A stretch of DNA of 64,000 bases from Roseateles_B sp041913905 (GTDB lineage: Bacteria; Pseudomonadota; Gammaproteobacteria; Burkholderiales; Burkholderiaceae_C), in assembly GCA_041913905.1 (NCBI GenBank), contig JAYSEK010000009.1, forward strand, positions 1-64,000, read 5' to 3'. Under the pieces are notes generated by a model. It was not told the origin of the DNA. It made no database searches and saw only the letters and a list, made by a program, of their open reading frames with translations. How positions within the stretch are numbered: the stretch's first letter is position 1; the number at the start of each line of letters is the position of its first letter. The position numbers and the translations under genes were made by a program. Shown one piece after another: positions 1-8,891 of this stretch.

Positions 1-59
1 CCGCCTCAACGGCGATCAGACTCTACCGTTCTGGTCTGGTTTGAACATACAAGCCCGCC

Positions 60-332
60 TCAGCGGCGCAGGCTCAGCCAGGCCTGCGGCAGCGCGATGG
101 TCAGCAGCATCAGGCCGTAACCCAGCATCTTGCCGTCATGGCCCAGCAGGGCCAAAGCCAGCAGCAAGCCGAGGCTGCCGCCCACCCCGCCCCAAAGCCA
201 CAGCTGGCGCCAGCTGCGCGACTTGAGTTCACCGCGCCACAACAGCTTGGCCAGAAAGGCGACCAGGCCCGCGACGAACCAGGCGGGCAGGAAGAAATTG
301 CCGATGTGCCAGAAGGCATCAAGAGGACTCAC
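60..332 (-). CDS. small integral membrane protein of unknown function
   Basis: A 90-residue hydrophobic protein with about three membrane segments (roughly residues 12-32, 45-64 and 68-84) and a basic loop near residues 33-42. It reads from a GTG codon and is divergent from hemA, with 195 bp between the two starts. I see no signal peptide or motif that assigns a function. Its composition matches the surrounding core genes, so I take it as a real chromosomal gene rather than a shadow, although the GTG start lacks a strong ribosome binding site. Confidence 0.6.
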   Translation of the reverse strand: MSPLDAFWHIGNFFLPAWFVAGLVAFLAKLLWRGELKSRSWRQLWLWGGVGGSLGLLLALALLGHDGKMLGYGLMLLTIALPQAWLSLRR

Positions 333-515
333 AGGGATCTCGCCAATCTTGCTAGTAGCTCATGCGCAAAAAGCCATGCGCAGCATGTCGTCTGCCAACG
401 CCCGCAAGCCACATGCCGCCGTCAACCAATTTCAATTGCGGCGCGAATTGATGCTTATCAAGCATTTCTGTGCGGGCGATGCAGCAAGCTCGTCAGCCCG
501 CAAGGCCTTGAATTT

Positions 516-521
516 TATAAT
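516..521 (+). promoter_or_regulatory. candidate -10 element of a leaderless hemA promoter
   Basis: A perfect TATAAT lies six bases before the hemA ATG at 528. With normal -10 to start spacing, transcription would begin at or next to the A of the ATG, giving a leaderless message. The -35 region (about 493-498) is poor, so the promoter call is tentative. Confidence 0.4.
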
Positions 522-527
522 CGCGCT

Positions 528-1817
528 ATGTCGGTCTTTGCCCTCGGCCTGAATCACGAATCCGCGCCCCTGGATCTGCGCGGCCGGTTCGCGCTTTCAG
601 CCGATCAGCTGGCACCCGCCCTGCTGGGCCTGCGCGACCAGCTCAAGCAGCGCACCCGCATCGGCGCCGAAGCCGCCATGCTCTCCACCTGCAACCGCAC
701 CGAGCTCTACGTGGCCGGCGGCAAGGAGCTGGTGCAGCCCAGCGTCGAATGGCTGGCCGAAGTCGGCGGCGTGGCGGCGAACGCCCTGCTCAACCATGCC
801 TACGTGAAAGAGGGCAGCGCCGCGGCGCGGCACGCCTTCCGCGTCGCCAGCGGCCTGGATTCCATGGTGCTGGGCGAGCCCCAGATCCTCGGCCAGATGA
901 AGCAGGCCGTGCGCGAGGCCGACGAAGCCGGCACGCTGGGCACCACGCTGCACCAGCTGTTCCAGCGCAGCTTCTCGGTGGCCAAAGAGGTGCGCAGCTC
1001 TACCGAGATCGGCGCGCACTCCATCAGCATGGCCGCCGCCGCAGTGCGCCTGGCCGGCCAGCTCTTCGAGGATCTGGCCCGGATCAAGGTGCTCTTCGTC
1101 GGTGCCGGCGAGATGATCGAGTTGGTCGCCACGCATTTCGCAGCCCGCACGCCGCAGGCCATGGCCGTGGCCAACCGCACGCTGGAGCGCGGTGAAAAGC
1201 TCGCCACGCACCTGGGAGCAGAAGCCCTGCGCCTCAGCGACCTGCCGCAGCGCCTGCATGAGTTTGATGCCGTGATCTCCTGCACGGCCTCCAGCCTGCC
1301 CCTGATCGGCCTGGGCGCGGTAGAAAGCGCGCTGAAGAAGCGCCGCCACAAGCCCATGTTCATGGTGGACCTGGCGGTGCCGCGGGACATCGAGCAGGAG
1401 GTCGCCCAACTGGACGACGTCTACCTCTACACCGTGGACGACCTCGCCCAGCTGGTGCAGTCCGCCGGCGAGAAACGCCAGGCGGCCGTGCAGCAGGCCG
1501 AAGCCATCATCGAGACCGGCGTGCAGAGCTTCGTGCACTGGCTGGGCCAGCGCCACACCGTGCCCCTGATCCAGGCCCTGCACGCCCAGGCGGACGACTG
1601 GCGCAGCACCGAGCTGCAGCGCGCCCGCAAGCTGCTGGCGCGCGGCGAGGATGTGGACGTGGTGCTGGAAGCCCTCTCCAAGGGCCTGACGCAGAAGATG
1701 CTGCACGGCGCACTGGCCGAACTGCATGCCGCCGATGGCGAGCAGCGCGCCGCACTGGCGCACACCGTCTCGCGCATCTTCCTGCGCAAGAGCGCCAAGG
1801 ATCCGGCCGAGCATTAG
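528..1817 (+). CDS. hemA: glutamyl-tRNA reductase
   Basis: Reduces glutamyl-tRNA(Glu) to glutamate-1-semialdehyde with NADPH, the first committed step of C5-pathway tetrapyrrole synthesis in the cytoplasm. The 429-residue protein has the expected layout: the catalytic domain with STCNRTELY (catalytic Cys55), the HS-containing helix SSTEIGAHSISM near 157-168, an NADPH-binding domain with GAGEM at 192-196, and a C-terminal helical dimerisation domain. The reading frame stays open upstream, but the family N terminus (MxxxALGLNHxxAP) fixes the start at 528. prfA follows after 74 bp, the usual beta-proteobacterial order, so the genes may be co-transcribed. Confidence 0.96.
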   Translation: MSVFALGLNHESAPLDLRGRFALSADQLAPALLGLRDQLKQRTRIGAEAAMLSTCNRTELYVAGGKELVQPSVEWLAEVGGVAANALLNHAYVKEGSAAARHAFRVASGLDSMVLGEPQILGQMKQAVREADEAGTLGTTLHQLFQRSFSVAKEVRSSTEIGAHSISMAAAAVRLAGQLFEDLARIKVLFVGAGEMIELVATHFAARTPQAMAVANRTLERGEKLATHLGAEALRLSDLPQRLHEFDAVISCTASSLPLIGLGAVESALKKRRHKPMFMVDLAVPRDIEQEVAQLDDVYLYTVDDLAQLVQSAGEKRQAAVQQAEAIIETGVQSFVHWLGQRHTVPLIQALHAQADDWRSTELQRARKLLARGEDVDVVLEALSKGLTQKMLHGALAELHAADGEQRAALAHTVSRIFLRKSAKDPAEH

Positions 1818-1891
1818 CGCCCCTCCCCGCGCTGCTCGCCGCCCATGCACCCAGGGGGTCGCATGGCTCGCCCTCCTTGTGAACGCCTCCC

Positions 1892-2974
1892 ATGAAAGAC
1901 AGCCTGCGCCAGCAGTTCGAACGCCTCGGGCACCGACTGCACGAACTCGACACCACGCTCGCCGACGGCAGCATCGCCGCCGACATGAAGCGCTACCGCG
2001 CGCTGACCCGCGAACAGGCGGAGGTGTCGGACCTGGTCTCCCGCTACCAGCGCTACCTTCAGCGGGAGCAGGACCTGGCCGCCGCGCGCGGACTGCTGGA
2101 CGATCCTGAAATGGCCGAAATGGCCAGAGAGGAGATCGCCGGCGCCGAGGCGGACATGGCTCGCCTGGACGAGGAGCTGCAGCTGGCTTTGCTACCCAAG
2201 GATCCGGATGACGTCCGCCCCGCCTTCCTCGAGATCCGCGCCGGCGCGGGCGGCGACGAGTCGGCGCTCTTCGCCGCCGACCTGGCCCGCATGTACCTGC
2301 GCTACGCCGAGTCCCAGGGCTGGCGGACCGAGACGCTGTCGGCCAATGAGTCCGACCTGGGCGGCTACAAGGAGCTGGTGCTGCGCATCGAGGGCGAGCA
2401 GGTTTACGGCCGGCTCAAGTTCGAGTCCGGCGGCCATCGCGTGCAACGCGTGCCGGCGACCGAGTCGCAGGGCCGCATCCACACCAGCGCCTGCACGGTG
2501 GCGGTGATGCCCGAGCCGGACGAGGCCGAGGAAGTCCAGCTCAACCCGGCCGACCTGCGCATCGACACCTTTCGCGCCAGCGGCGCCGGTGGTCAGCACG
2601 TCAACAAGACCGACTCCGCCATCCGCATCACCCACCTGCCCACCGGCCTGGTCGCCGAGTGCCAGGACGACCGCAGCCAGCATCGCAACAAGGCCAAGGC
2701 CATGGCCGTGCTGGCCGCGCGACTGCGCGACAAGGAACGCAGCGAGCGCGCCGCCAAGGAAGCCGCCACGCGCAAGAGCCTGATTGGCAGCGGCGACCGC
2801 AGCGACCGCATCCGTACCTACAACTTCCCTCAGGGGCGGCTGACCGACCACCGCATCAACCTGACGCTCTACAAGCTGGGCGCGATCATGGACGGCGACC
2901 TGAACGACGTCATCAGCGGCCTGCAGCAGGCCCAGGCCGCCGAGCAACTGGCCGCGCTGGAAGGCCGCGGATGA
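1892..2974 (+). CDS. prfA: peptide chain release factor 1 (RF1)
   Basis: Recognises UAA and UAG stop codons in the ribosomal A site and triggers peptidyl-tRNA hydrolysis. The 360-residue protein has the normal family length. The tripeptide anticodon-like motif PAT is at 188-190, within GGHRVQRVPATESQGR, and the catalytic GGQ is at 233-235, inside SGAGGQHVNKT. Its stop overlaps the prmC start by four bases (ATGA). That is a functional pairing, because PrmC methylates the GGQ glutamine. Confidence 0.97.
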   Translation: MKDSLRQQFERLGHRLHELDTTLADGSIAADMKRYRALTREQAEVSDLVSRYQRYLQREQDLAAARGLLDDPEMAEMAREEIAGAEADMARLDEELQLALLPKDPDDVRPAFLEIRAGAGGDESALFAADLARMYLRYAESQGWRTETLSANESDLGGYKELVLRIEGEQVYGRLKFESGGHRVQRVPATESQGRIHTSACTVAVMPEPDEAEEVQLNPADLRIDTFRASGAGGQHVNKTDSAIRITHLPTGLVAECQDDRSQHRNKAKAMAVLAARLRDKERSERAAKEAATRKSLIGSGDRSDRIRTYNFPQGRLTDHRINLTLYKLGAIMDGDLNDVISGLQQAQAAEQLAALEGRG

Positions 2975-3825
2975 GCACCACGGTGCGAGCCCTGCAACAG
3001 CGTGCCGTGCAGGCCGGACTGCCACGGCTGGAGACGCAGCTGCTGCTGGCCGCGCTGCTCGACAAGGACCGCAGCTGGCTGATCACCCATGACGAGGATC
3101 CGCTGCCGGACGCCGTCGGCGAGCGCTTCGCGTCCTGGCTGCAGCAGCGCCTGGACGACGTCCCGCTGGCCTACCTCACCGGCCACAAGGAATTCCACGG
3201 CCTGCGGCTGCAGGTGAGCCCGGCCACCCTGGTGCCGCGCCCGGACACCGAAGTGCTGGTCGACTGGGCGCTGGAATGGCTCCAGGCCAGCGAGCTGTCC
3301 GCACCTCGCGTGCTCGACCTGGGTACGGGCAGCGGTGCCATCGCGCTGGCCGTCAAGAACGGCTGTCCCGCCGCGCAGGTGACCGCAACCGACGTCAGTG
3401 CCCCGGCCCTGGACATCGCACGCGCCAATGCCGCGCGGCTGCGGCTGGAGGTCCGGTTCGTGCAGGGCGCATGGTGGGCACCGCTGGGCGATGAGCGCTT
3501 CGACCTCGTGCTGAGCAATCCGCCCTACATCGCCCCGCAGGACGAGCACCTGGCGGCCTTGAAGCATGAACCCCTGAGCGCCTTGGCAGCGCCGGAGCAG
3601 GGGCTGGCCGACCTCCGCCGGATCGTTGCCGGCGCGGCCGCCCACATGAACGGCGGCGGACTGCTGCTGCTCGAACATGGCTACGACCAGGAACAAGCCG
3701 TGGCGGATTTGCTACGCCTGACGGGACTGGAATACCTGGGCTGCCGGCGCGACCTGGGCGGCCAGGCCCGGTGCAGCGGCGCGCGCCGCCGTGAGCGGCC
3801 GCCAGCGGCACAACAAGGCCCGTAA
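2971..3825 (+). CDS. prmC: release factor glutamine methyltransferase
   Basis: SAM-dependent N5-methylation of the GGQ glutamine in RF1 and RF2. In this 284-residue protein the helical substrate-binding N-terminal part precedes a Rossmann methyltransferase fold with the SAM motif DLGTGSGAIAL (about 116-126) and the NPPY active site at 183-186. The start at 2971 was chosen because it overlaps the prfA stop (ATGA, translational coupling). The frame is open further upstream inside prfA, but that extension has no family similarity. The last 20 residues are basic and low-complexity. Confidence 0.95.
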   Translation: MSTTVRALQQRAVQAGLPRLETQLLLAALLDKDRSWLITHDEDPLPDAVGERFASWLQQRLDDVPLAYLTGHKEFHGLRLQVSPATLVPRPDTEVLVDWALEWLQASELSAPRVLDLGTGSGAIALAVKNGCPAAQVTATDVSAPALDIARANAARLRLEVRFVQGAWWAPLGDERFDLVLSNPPYIAPQDEHLAALKHEPLSALAAPEQGLADLRRIVAGAAAHMNGGGLLLLEHGYDQEQAVADLLRLTGLEYLGCRRDLGGQARCSGARRRERPPAAQQGP

Positions 3826-3930
3826 GAGCCGGTAAATGCCGGTAATCGATCCTGCACAAAGTCACTCGACGGGCGTAGCATGGACTTCCGAGCGGCCTGT
3901 TGCGTGGCCGCTGGCTGCAAGGAGCACACC

Positions 3931-4551
3931 ATGCGCCGCCCCCTCATCACTCCTGGATCCGGCTGGCCAGCGGCCATGGGCTGGCTGGTGGTAGGCGCCT
4001 TGGCCTTGTTGGCCGCGGCGCAGGCCCGATCACAGCCCTTGACCCATGCCGAGGCGCCCGGGCTGCGCTGGCAAGCCCGCCTCCAGCTGAGCCAAGTGGA
4101 CAACCAGGACAGCGGCAGCGGCCGCAGCTCGCGCTCCCTCAGTGCGGCGCTGCTGGGCGACTACTACCTGACCGGGTCTGGCCTGGGTGCCGGGGTGCGC
4201 GGCGGCCTGAGGGCAACCGGCGGCCTGATGATGGGGCCGCTGAGCGTCACCCAAAGCGGCTCCGGCCTGACCTTGAGTGCACAGTCCATGAGCCTTGGGC
4301 AATCCCTGGCCGTGGGCTTGCGGGCCGTCGGTACGCTGGCCGATCGGAGCGACCCTGGCAGCACGCTGCCCTATATCGGCATCGGCTACAGCGGCATTTC
4401 GCAGCGCGGTGGCTGGGGATTCAGCGCCGACCTCGGCCTGATCAACCGCAACAGCCTGCGCCTGGGCAACAGCCTGGGCTCGGTCGACGAGGCACTGCGG
4501 GACAACCGCCTGATGCCTGTGCTGCAGTTCGGTCTCAGCTACAGCTACTGA
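3931..4551 (+). CDS. exported beta-barrel-like protein, unknown function
   Basis: A 206-residue protein with a signal peptide: basic start, a hydrophobic run around residues 15-31, and a probable cleavage after AQARSQ. The mature part alternates short polar and hydrophobic stretches rich in Gly, Ser and Leu and ends in YSY. That pattern is typical of an outer-membrane barrel whose terminal aromatic residue is read by the BAM machinery. The start at 3931 is preceded by AAGGAG at 3919-3924. I cannot assign a named porin or OmpW-like family with confidence. It sits alone between prmC and grxD. Confidence 0.7.
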   Translation: MRRPLITPGSGWPAAMGWLVVGALALLAAAQARSQPLTHAEAPGLRWQARLQLSQVDNQDSGSGRSSRSLSAALLGDYYLTGSGLGAGVRGGLRATGGLMMGPLSVTQSGSGLTLSAQSMSLGQSLAVGLRAVGTLADRSDPGSTLPYIGIGYSGISQRGGWGFSADLGLINRNSLRLGNSLGSVDEALRDNRLMPVLQFGLSYSY

Positions 4552-4716
4552 GCCCAAAAACTCCACCGTCAGCACCCGGCCTGGATGCGCAGGCCTGCAC
4601 CAGACGCCCCCAGCGTCCGACCGGGCATGCGCGCTGGTCGATAATCGAGCCAAGGCCAGAGGGCAGCGCATGCCCATCGCAAGACTGGCCACGGTCCATC
4701 AGTAAGGAATCAAGAC

Positions 4717-5031
4717 ATGAGCGACGTTCAGCAACGCATTGACGATCTGGTCAAGAACAACCGCGTGGTGCTTTTCATGAAGGGCAGCGCCCAGTTCCCC
4801 ATGTGCGGTTTTTCCGGCCGCGCCGTGCAGATCCTCAAGGCCTGCGGCGTGACCGATCTGAAGACCTTCAACGTGCTGGAAGACGAGGAAGTGCGCCAGG
4901 GCATCAAGGAGTACGCCAACTGGCCGACCATTCCGCAGCTCTACGTCAACGGCGAGTTCATCGGTGGCTCGGACATCATGATGGAGATGTACGAAAGCGG
5001 TGAACTGCAGCAGGTGCTGGGCGGCCAGTGA
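4717..5031 (+). CDS. grxD: monothiol glutaredoxin, Grx4 family
   Basis: The 104-residue protein has the CGFS active site (Cys30, in FPMCGFSGRAV) that defines monothiol glutaredoxins, plus the glutathione-binding elements WPTIPQLYVNGEF and GGSDI. Family members bind and transfer [2Fe-2S] clusters using glutathione and partner with BolA-like proteins. It is well placed behind the hemA-prfA-prmC block. Its stop overlaps the GTG start of ubiX, suggesting coupled translation. The symbol grxD follows E. coli usage. Confidence 0.95.
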   Translation: MSDVQQRIDDLVKNNRVVLFMKGSAQFPMCGFSGRAVQILKACGVTDLKTFNVLEDEEVRQGIKEYANWPTIPQLYVNGEFIGGSDIMMEMYESGELQQVLGGQ

Positions 5032-5618
5032 ACCGGCCTGCCCTGCCGCAGCGGCTGATCGTCGGCATCAGCGGCGCCAGTGGCGCAGCCTATGGGCTGC
5101 AAGTGCTGCGGCGCTGCCGCGAGCTGGGAGTACACACCCATCTGATCGCGACGCCAGCGGGCTTGCTCAACGTCCACCATGAGTTGGGCCTGAGCCGCGA
5201 AGCCCTGGAAGCGGAGGCCGATGAAGCCCACGCCCCCGGGGACATCGGCGCCTGCGTGGCCAGCGGCAGCTTCGATGCGGCCGCCATGGTGGTGGCACCC
5301 TGCTCGATGAAGAGCCTGGCGGCCATCGCCCATGGCTTTGGAGACAACCTGCTCACGCGCGCTGCTGATGTCACGCTCAAGGAACGCCGCCGCCTCGTGC
5401 TGATGGTGCGCGAAACGCCCTTCAACCTGGCGCACCTGCGCAATATGACAGCCGTGACGGAAATGGGCGGCATCATCTTCCCGCCGCTGCCGGCCTTCTA
5501 CCTGAAGCCGCAGAGCGTGGAGGACGTGGTGGCCGAGGGCGTGGAGCGGGTATTGGACCTGTGCGGCATTGCCGGCGCCCACCCGCAGCGCTGGCGGGGC
5601 CTGCGCGAATCGCGCTGA
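5028..5618 (+). CDS. ubiX: flavin prenyltransferase UbiX
   Basis: Makes prenylated FMN, the cofactor that the UbiD decarboxylase needs in ubiquinone synthesis. The 196-residue protein begins with the FMN-binding GISGASGAAYG motif. It also contains VVAPCSMKSLAAIAHGFGDN and the RRLVLMVRETPFN segment typical of the family. The start is a GTG overlapping the grxD stop by four bases (GTGA). Confidence 0.95.
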   Translation: MNRPALPQRLIVGISGASGAAYGLQVLRRCRELGVHTHLIATPAGLLNVHHELGLSREALEAEADEAHAPGDIGACVASGSFDAAAMVVAPCSMKSLAAIAHGFGDNLLTRAADVTLKERRRLVLMVRETPFNLAHLRNMTAVTEMGGIIFPPLPAFYLKPQSVEDVVAEGVERVLDLCGIAGAHPQRWRGLRESR

Positions 5619-5639
5619 GACGCAGGAACGCGCGCGAGC

Positions 5640-6272
5640 TCAGCGCTCGCCAGGCATCAGCCACTTGCGCCGGGCGCCCAGCACCGCGTTGGGATACTCC
5701 GGCCGTCCTCGGCTGCCGTTGTAGCGGCCCAGCGCCATGAAGAGGTCGCCCTTTTCCCTGTCGAGGTAGTGGCGCATGATCACGCAGCCAAAGCGGAGAT
5801 TGGTCTGCATGTGAAAGAGGCGGGATTCCTGCCCGTCGCCGATCAGGCGCGCCCAAAAGGGCATCACCTGCATATAGCCGCGCGCACCCGCCACGCTGAT
5901 GGCGTACTTGCGAAAGCCGCTTTCCACCTCGACCAGGCCCAGCACCAGGCTGGGTTCCAGGCCCGCACGCGTGGCCTCGTACCAGAGCGTCTCCAGGAAC
6001 TCGATGCGCGTCTGCGCCTCGGTCTTGCGCGGTCGCAGACGGTCGCTCATGGTGCCCAGCCAGCGCAGGTAGCTCAAGCGATCGTCGATCTTCTCGAAGC
6101 GAGGCCGCGGCGGCGCGCTGTTGCGTATGGAGGCCGACAGCGCAGAACGCACTGCATCCGCCAGGGGCTCCTCGACCTGGGCACCCGCCCAGGCTCGCCC
6201 CATGGGCAACACACTCAGCAGCGATGCAGCAAGAAGGCCGCGCCGCGCGCGGGATGCCGGCTGCATCGGCAC
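5640..6272 (-). CDS. lytic transglycosylase (SLT domain), exported
   Basis: Cleaves peptidoglycan between MurNAc and GlcNAc in the periplasm, leaving 1,6-anhydroMurNAc. The 210-residue protein has a signal peptide ending near residue 30 (MGRAWAGA). The SLT fold follows, with the catalytic Glu in LVEVESGF (about residue 119), then GARGYMQVMPFW and ALGRYNGS. It lies one base after the proS stop on the same strand, so it is probably co-transcribed with proS. I cannot tell which named Slt or MltE-like subfamily it is. Confidence 0.9.
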   Translation of the reverse strand: MPMQPASRARRGLLAASLLSVLPMGRAWAGAQVEEPLADAVRSALSASIRNSAPPRPRFEKIDDRLSYLRWLGTMSDRLRPRKTEAQTRIEFLETLWYEATRAGLEPSLVLGLVEVESGFRKYAISVAGARGYMQVMPFWARLIGDGQESRLFHMQTNLRFGCVIMRHYLDREKGDLFMALGRYNGSRGRPEYPNAVLGARRKWLMPGER

Positions 6273-6273
6273 C

Positions 6274-8019
6274 TCAGACCTTCATCCGGGCCTGCAGATG
6301 CGCCACCACCTCGGCCAGGGCCAGCTTGGTCGCCTGCGGCTCGCGGCGGCCCTGGTACTCGACCTGGCCTTCCTTGAGGCCGCGGTCGGACAGCACCACA
6401 CGGTGCGGCACGCCGATCAGCTCCCAGTCCGCGAACATCGCACCCGGGCGCTCGCCGCGGTCGTCCAGCAGCACGTCGACGCCCAGCCCCAGCAGTTGCT
6501 CGTAGAGCTGCTCGGCCGCAGCCTTCACCTCGTCGCTGCGGTCCATGCCGATGGGGCAGATCGCAACGGTGAAGGGCGCGATGGCGTCCGGCCAGATGAT
6601 GCCGCGCTCATCATGGTTCTGCTCGATGGCCGCGCCCAGGATGCGGGTCACGCCGATGCCGTAGCAGCCCATCTCGAAGGGCTTGGGCTTGCCGGTCTCG
6701 TCGAGGAAGGTGGCGTTCATGGCCGCCGAGTACTTGGTGCCCAGGTAGAACACATGGCCCACCTCGATGCCACGCTGGATGGCCAATTGGCCCTTGCCGT
6801 CCGGCGAGGGATCGCCGGCCAGCACATTGCGGATATCGGCCACGAGATCGGGCTCGGGCAGGTCGCGGCCCCAGTTGGCGCCGGTGAAGTGGAAGTCTGC
6901 CTCGTTGGCACCGCAGACGAAGTCGGCCATCTGCGCGACGGTACGGTCGGCCACGACCTTCACCGGCTGCTTCAGTCCGATGGGGCCGAGGTAGCCCGGC
7001 TTGCAGCCGAAGTGCGCCTCAATCTCGCCCACGGTCGCGAAGCGGAAGCCGCCCTTGAGGCCCTCGACCTTGCCGGCCTTGACCTCGTTGAGCTCGTGAT
7101 CGCCGCGCACCAGCAGCAGCCACACCTGGGTCTTGACGACTTCGCCATGCTCGTTGAATTCGTCGGTGGCCAGCACCAGGGACTTGACCGTCTGAGCCAG
7201 AGGCAGCCCCAGCAGGGCAGCGACGTCCTCGCAGGTGCTCTTGCCCGGCGTGGGCGCCTTGACCAAGGGCTGACTCGCGGCGGCGCGGCTGGCCAGCAGG
7301 GGCAGCGCCTCGGCCAGCTCGATGTTGGCGGCGTAGTCGCTGTCGGGGCAGTAGACGATGGCGTCCTCGCCCGTCTCGGCGATCACCTGGAATTCATGCG
7401 AGCGGTCACCACCGATGGCGCCGGTGTCGGCGGCCACGGCACGGTACTCCAGGCCCAGGCGGTCGAAGATCCTGCAATAGGCCTGGAACATGTTCTCGTA
7501 GCTGCGGCCGGCGGCTTCCACGTCACGGTCGAAGGAGTAGGCGTCCTTCATCGTGAACTCCCGGCCTCGCATCACGCCGAAGCGCGGGCGGCGCTCGTCG
7601 CGGAACTTGGTCTGGATGTGATAGAAGTTCTTGGGCAGCTGCTTGTAGGAACGCAGCTCCTGGCGGGCGATGTCGGTCACCACCTCTTCACTGGTGGGCT
7701 GGATGATGAAGTCGCGGCCATGGCGGTCCTTCACGCGCAGCAGTTCGGGGCCCATCTTGTCGAAGCGGCCCGTCTCCTGCCACAGCTCGGCCGGCTGCAC
7801 CACGGGCATCAGCAACTCGACGGCGCCGGCGCGGTTCATTTCGTCGCGGATGATGGCTTCGACCTTGCGGATCACCCGCAGACCCATGGGCATGTAGTTG
7901 TAGATGCCGGCGCCCAGGCGCTTGATCATGCCGGCTCGCATCATGAGCTTGTGGCTGACGACTTCGGCGTCGGCGGGGGCTTCCTTGAGCGTGGAGACGA
8001 AGAACTGAGAGGCTTTCAT
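6274..8019 (-). CDS. proS: prolyl-tRNA synthetase
   Basis: Attaches proline to tRNA-Pro. The 581-residue length and the inserted editing domain between class II motifs 2 and 3 (about residues 225-400) mark the bacterial-type enzyme. Visible elements are motif 1 (GLRVIRKVEAIIRDEMNRAGA), motif 2 (FRDERRPRFGVMRGREFTMKDAYSF, given here only as location about 141-165) and motif 3 near GIGVTRILGA. The C-terminal anticodon-binding domain carries the VLLDDRGERPG loop. The gene is divergent from rppH, the common arrangement in this order, and it lies upstream of the lytic transglycosylase. Confidence 0.97.
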   Translation of the reverse strand: MKASQFFVSTLKEAPADAEVVSHKLMMRAGMIKRLGAGIYNYMPMGLRVIRKVEAIIRDEMNRAGAVELLMPVVQPAELWQETGRFDKMGPELLRVKDRHGRDFIIQPTSEEVVTDIARQELRSYKQLPKNFYHIQTKFRDERRPRFGVMRGREFTMKDAYSFDRDVEAAGRSYENMFQAYCRIFDRLGLEYRAVAADTGAIGGDRSHEFQVIAETGEDAIVYCPDSDYAANIELAEALPLLASRAAASQPLVKAPTPGKSTCEDVAALLGLPLAQTVKSLVLATDEFNEHGEVVKTQVWLLLVRGDHELNEVKAGKVEGLKGGFRFATVGEIEAHFGCKPGYLGPIGLKQPVKVVADRTVAQMADFVCGANEADFHFTGANWGRDLPEPDLVADIRNVLAGDPSPDGKGQLAIQRGIEVGHVFYLGTKYSAAMNATFLDETGKPKPFEMGCYGIGVTRILGAAIEQNHDERGIIWPDAIAPFTVAICPIGMDRSDEVKAAAEQLYEQLLGLGVDVLLDDRGERPGAMFADWELIGVPHRVVLSDRGLKEGQVEYQGRREPQATKLALAEVVAHLQARMKV

Positions 8020-8174
8020 CGCGGAGACTGCGGGTAGGACCGGCAGCGCGCCTCCTGAGCACCCGCCCTGAGGCTGGCGCCCGGCGGGCGCGCCTGGGCT
8101 TGGGGTTAGCGAGGATCATGCACAGGGGGAGGCCCGATGCAATAATCAATCCAACTAAAGATTTGAGGTTGATT

Positions 8175-8789
8175 ATGCTCGACCGTGAAGGCTTCAGGCC
8201 GAACGTCGGCATCATCCTGCTCAACCACCGGAACGAAGTGTTCTGGGGCAAGCGCATTCGCACCCACTCCTGGCAGTTCCCGCAAGGGGGCATCAAGCAT
8301 GGCGAAACGCCCGAGCAGGCGATGTTCAGAGAGCTCCACGAAGAAGTGGGCTTGAGGTCCGAGCATGTGCGCATCATTGCGCGCACGCGCGACTGGCTGC
8401 GTTATGAAGTGCCCGAGCACTACATACGCCGCGACGCACGAGGCCACTACCGTGGCCAGAAGCAGATCTGGTTCCTGCTGCAGCTGATGGGCCGCGACAG
8501 CGACATGAACCTGCGCGCCACGGACCACCCGGAGTTCGACGCCTGGCGCTGGAACGACTACTGGGTGCCGCTGGACGCCGTGATCGAATTCAAGCGCGGC
8601 GTCTACCAGATGGCGCTCACCGAGCTCGCACGCTTCCTGCCGCGAACCAACCATCACAACCGCTACCTGCGGGCTGGCATGCGTCCGCAGCAGCACCGGC
8701 AGGACCATGGACCGGCACGTGGACCGGCAACGAGCGAGGGCGCGCAGACCGAGCCGCAGGATCCGAGCAAGGACGCGGCAGAACACTGA
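8175..8789 (+). CDS. rppH: RNA pyrophosphohydrolase (Nudix)
   Basis: Removes pyrophosphate from 5'-triphosphorylated mRNA and so opens it to RNase E-dependent decay. The 204-residue protein contains the Nudix box GGIKHGETPEQAMFRELHEEVG at about 38-59, with the REL.EE.G metal-binding core. The first residues (MLDREGFRPNVGIIL) match the family, so I place the start at 8175 although the frame is open from 8100. A basic, Gln- and Arg-rich tail after residue 160 is not part of the catalytic fold. Confidence 0.95.
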   Translation: MLDREGFRPNVGIILLNHRNEVFWGKRIRTHSWQFPQGGIKHGETPEQAMFRELHEEVGLRSEHVRIIARTRDWLRYEVPEHYIRRDARGHYRGQKQIWFLLQLMGRDSDMNLRATDHPEFDAWRWNDYWVPLDAVIEFKRGVYQMALTELARFLPRTNHHNRYLRAGMRPQQHRQDHGPARGPATSEGAQTEPQDPSKDAAEH

Positions 8790-8813
8790 ACCGATCCGCC
8801 CAAGGCAAAGAGC

Positions 8814-8842
8814 AAAGGCCCGCTTGGCGGGCCTTTTCGCTT
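8814..8842 (+). terminator. Rho-independent terminator after rppH
   Basis: AAAGGCCCGC, a TTGG loop, then GCGGGCCTTTT followed by CGCTTG. A strong GC stem with a short T-run lies 25 bp after the rppH stop, before the converging proB. Confidence 0.8.
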
Positions 8843-8891
8843 GTCTTGCCGAGCTCGTCTTGCCGAGAAAGGCCAGGGCCGGATCAAGGCC

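Noticed and set aside
138..527. In-frame N-terminal extension of hemA
   Set aside because: The extension has no glutamyl-tRNA reductase similarity, overlaps the divergent membrane gene and lies upstream of the likely promoter.
6121..8037. Long plus-strand open frame across proS
   Set aside because: It is the antisense shadow of proS; composition is His-, Gly- and Val-rich as expected from the reversed frame.
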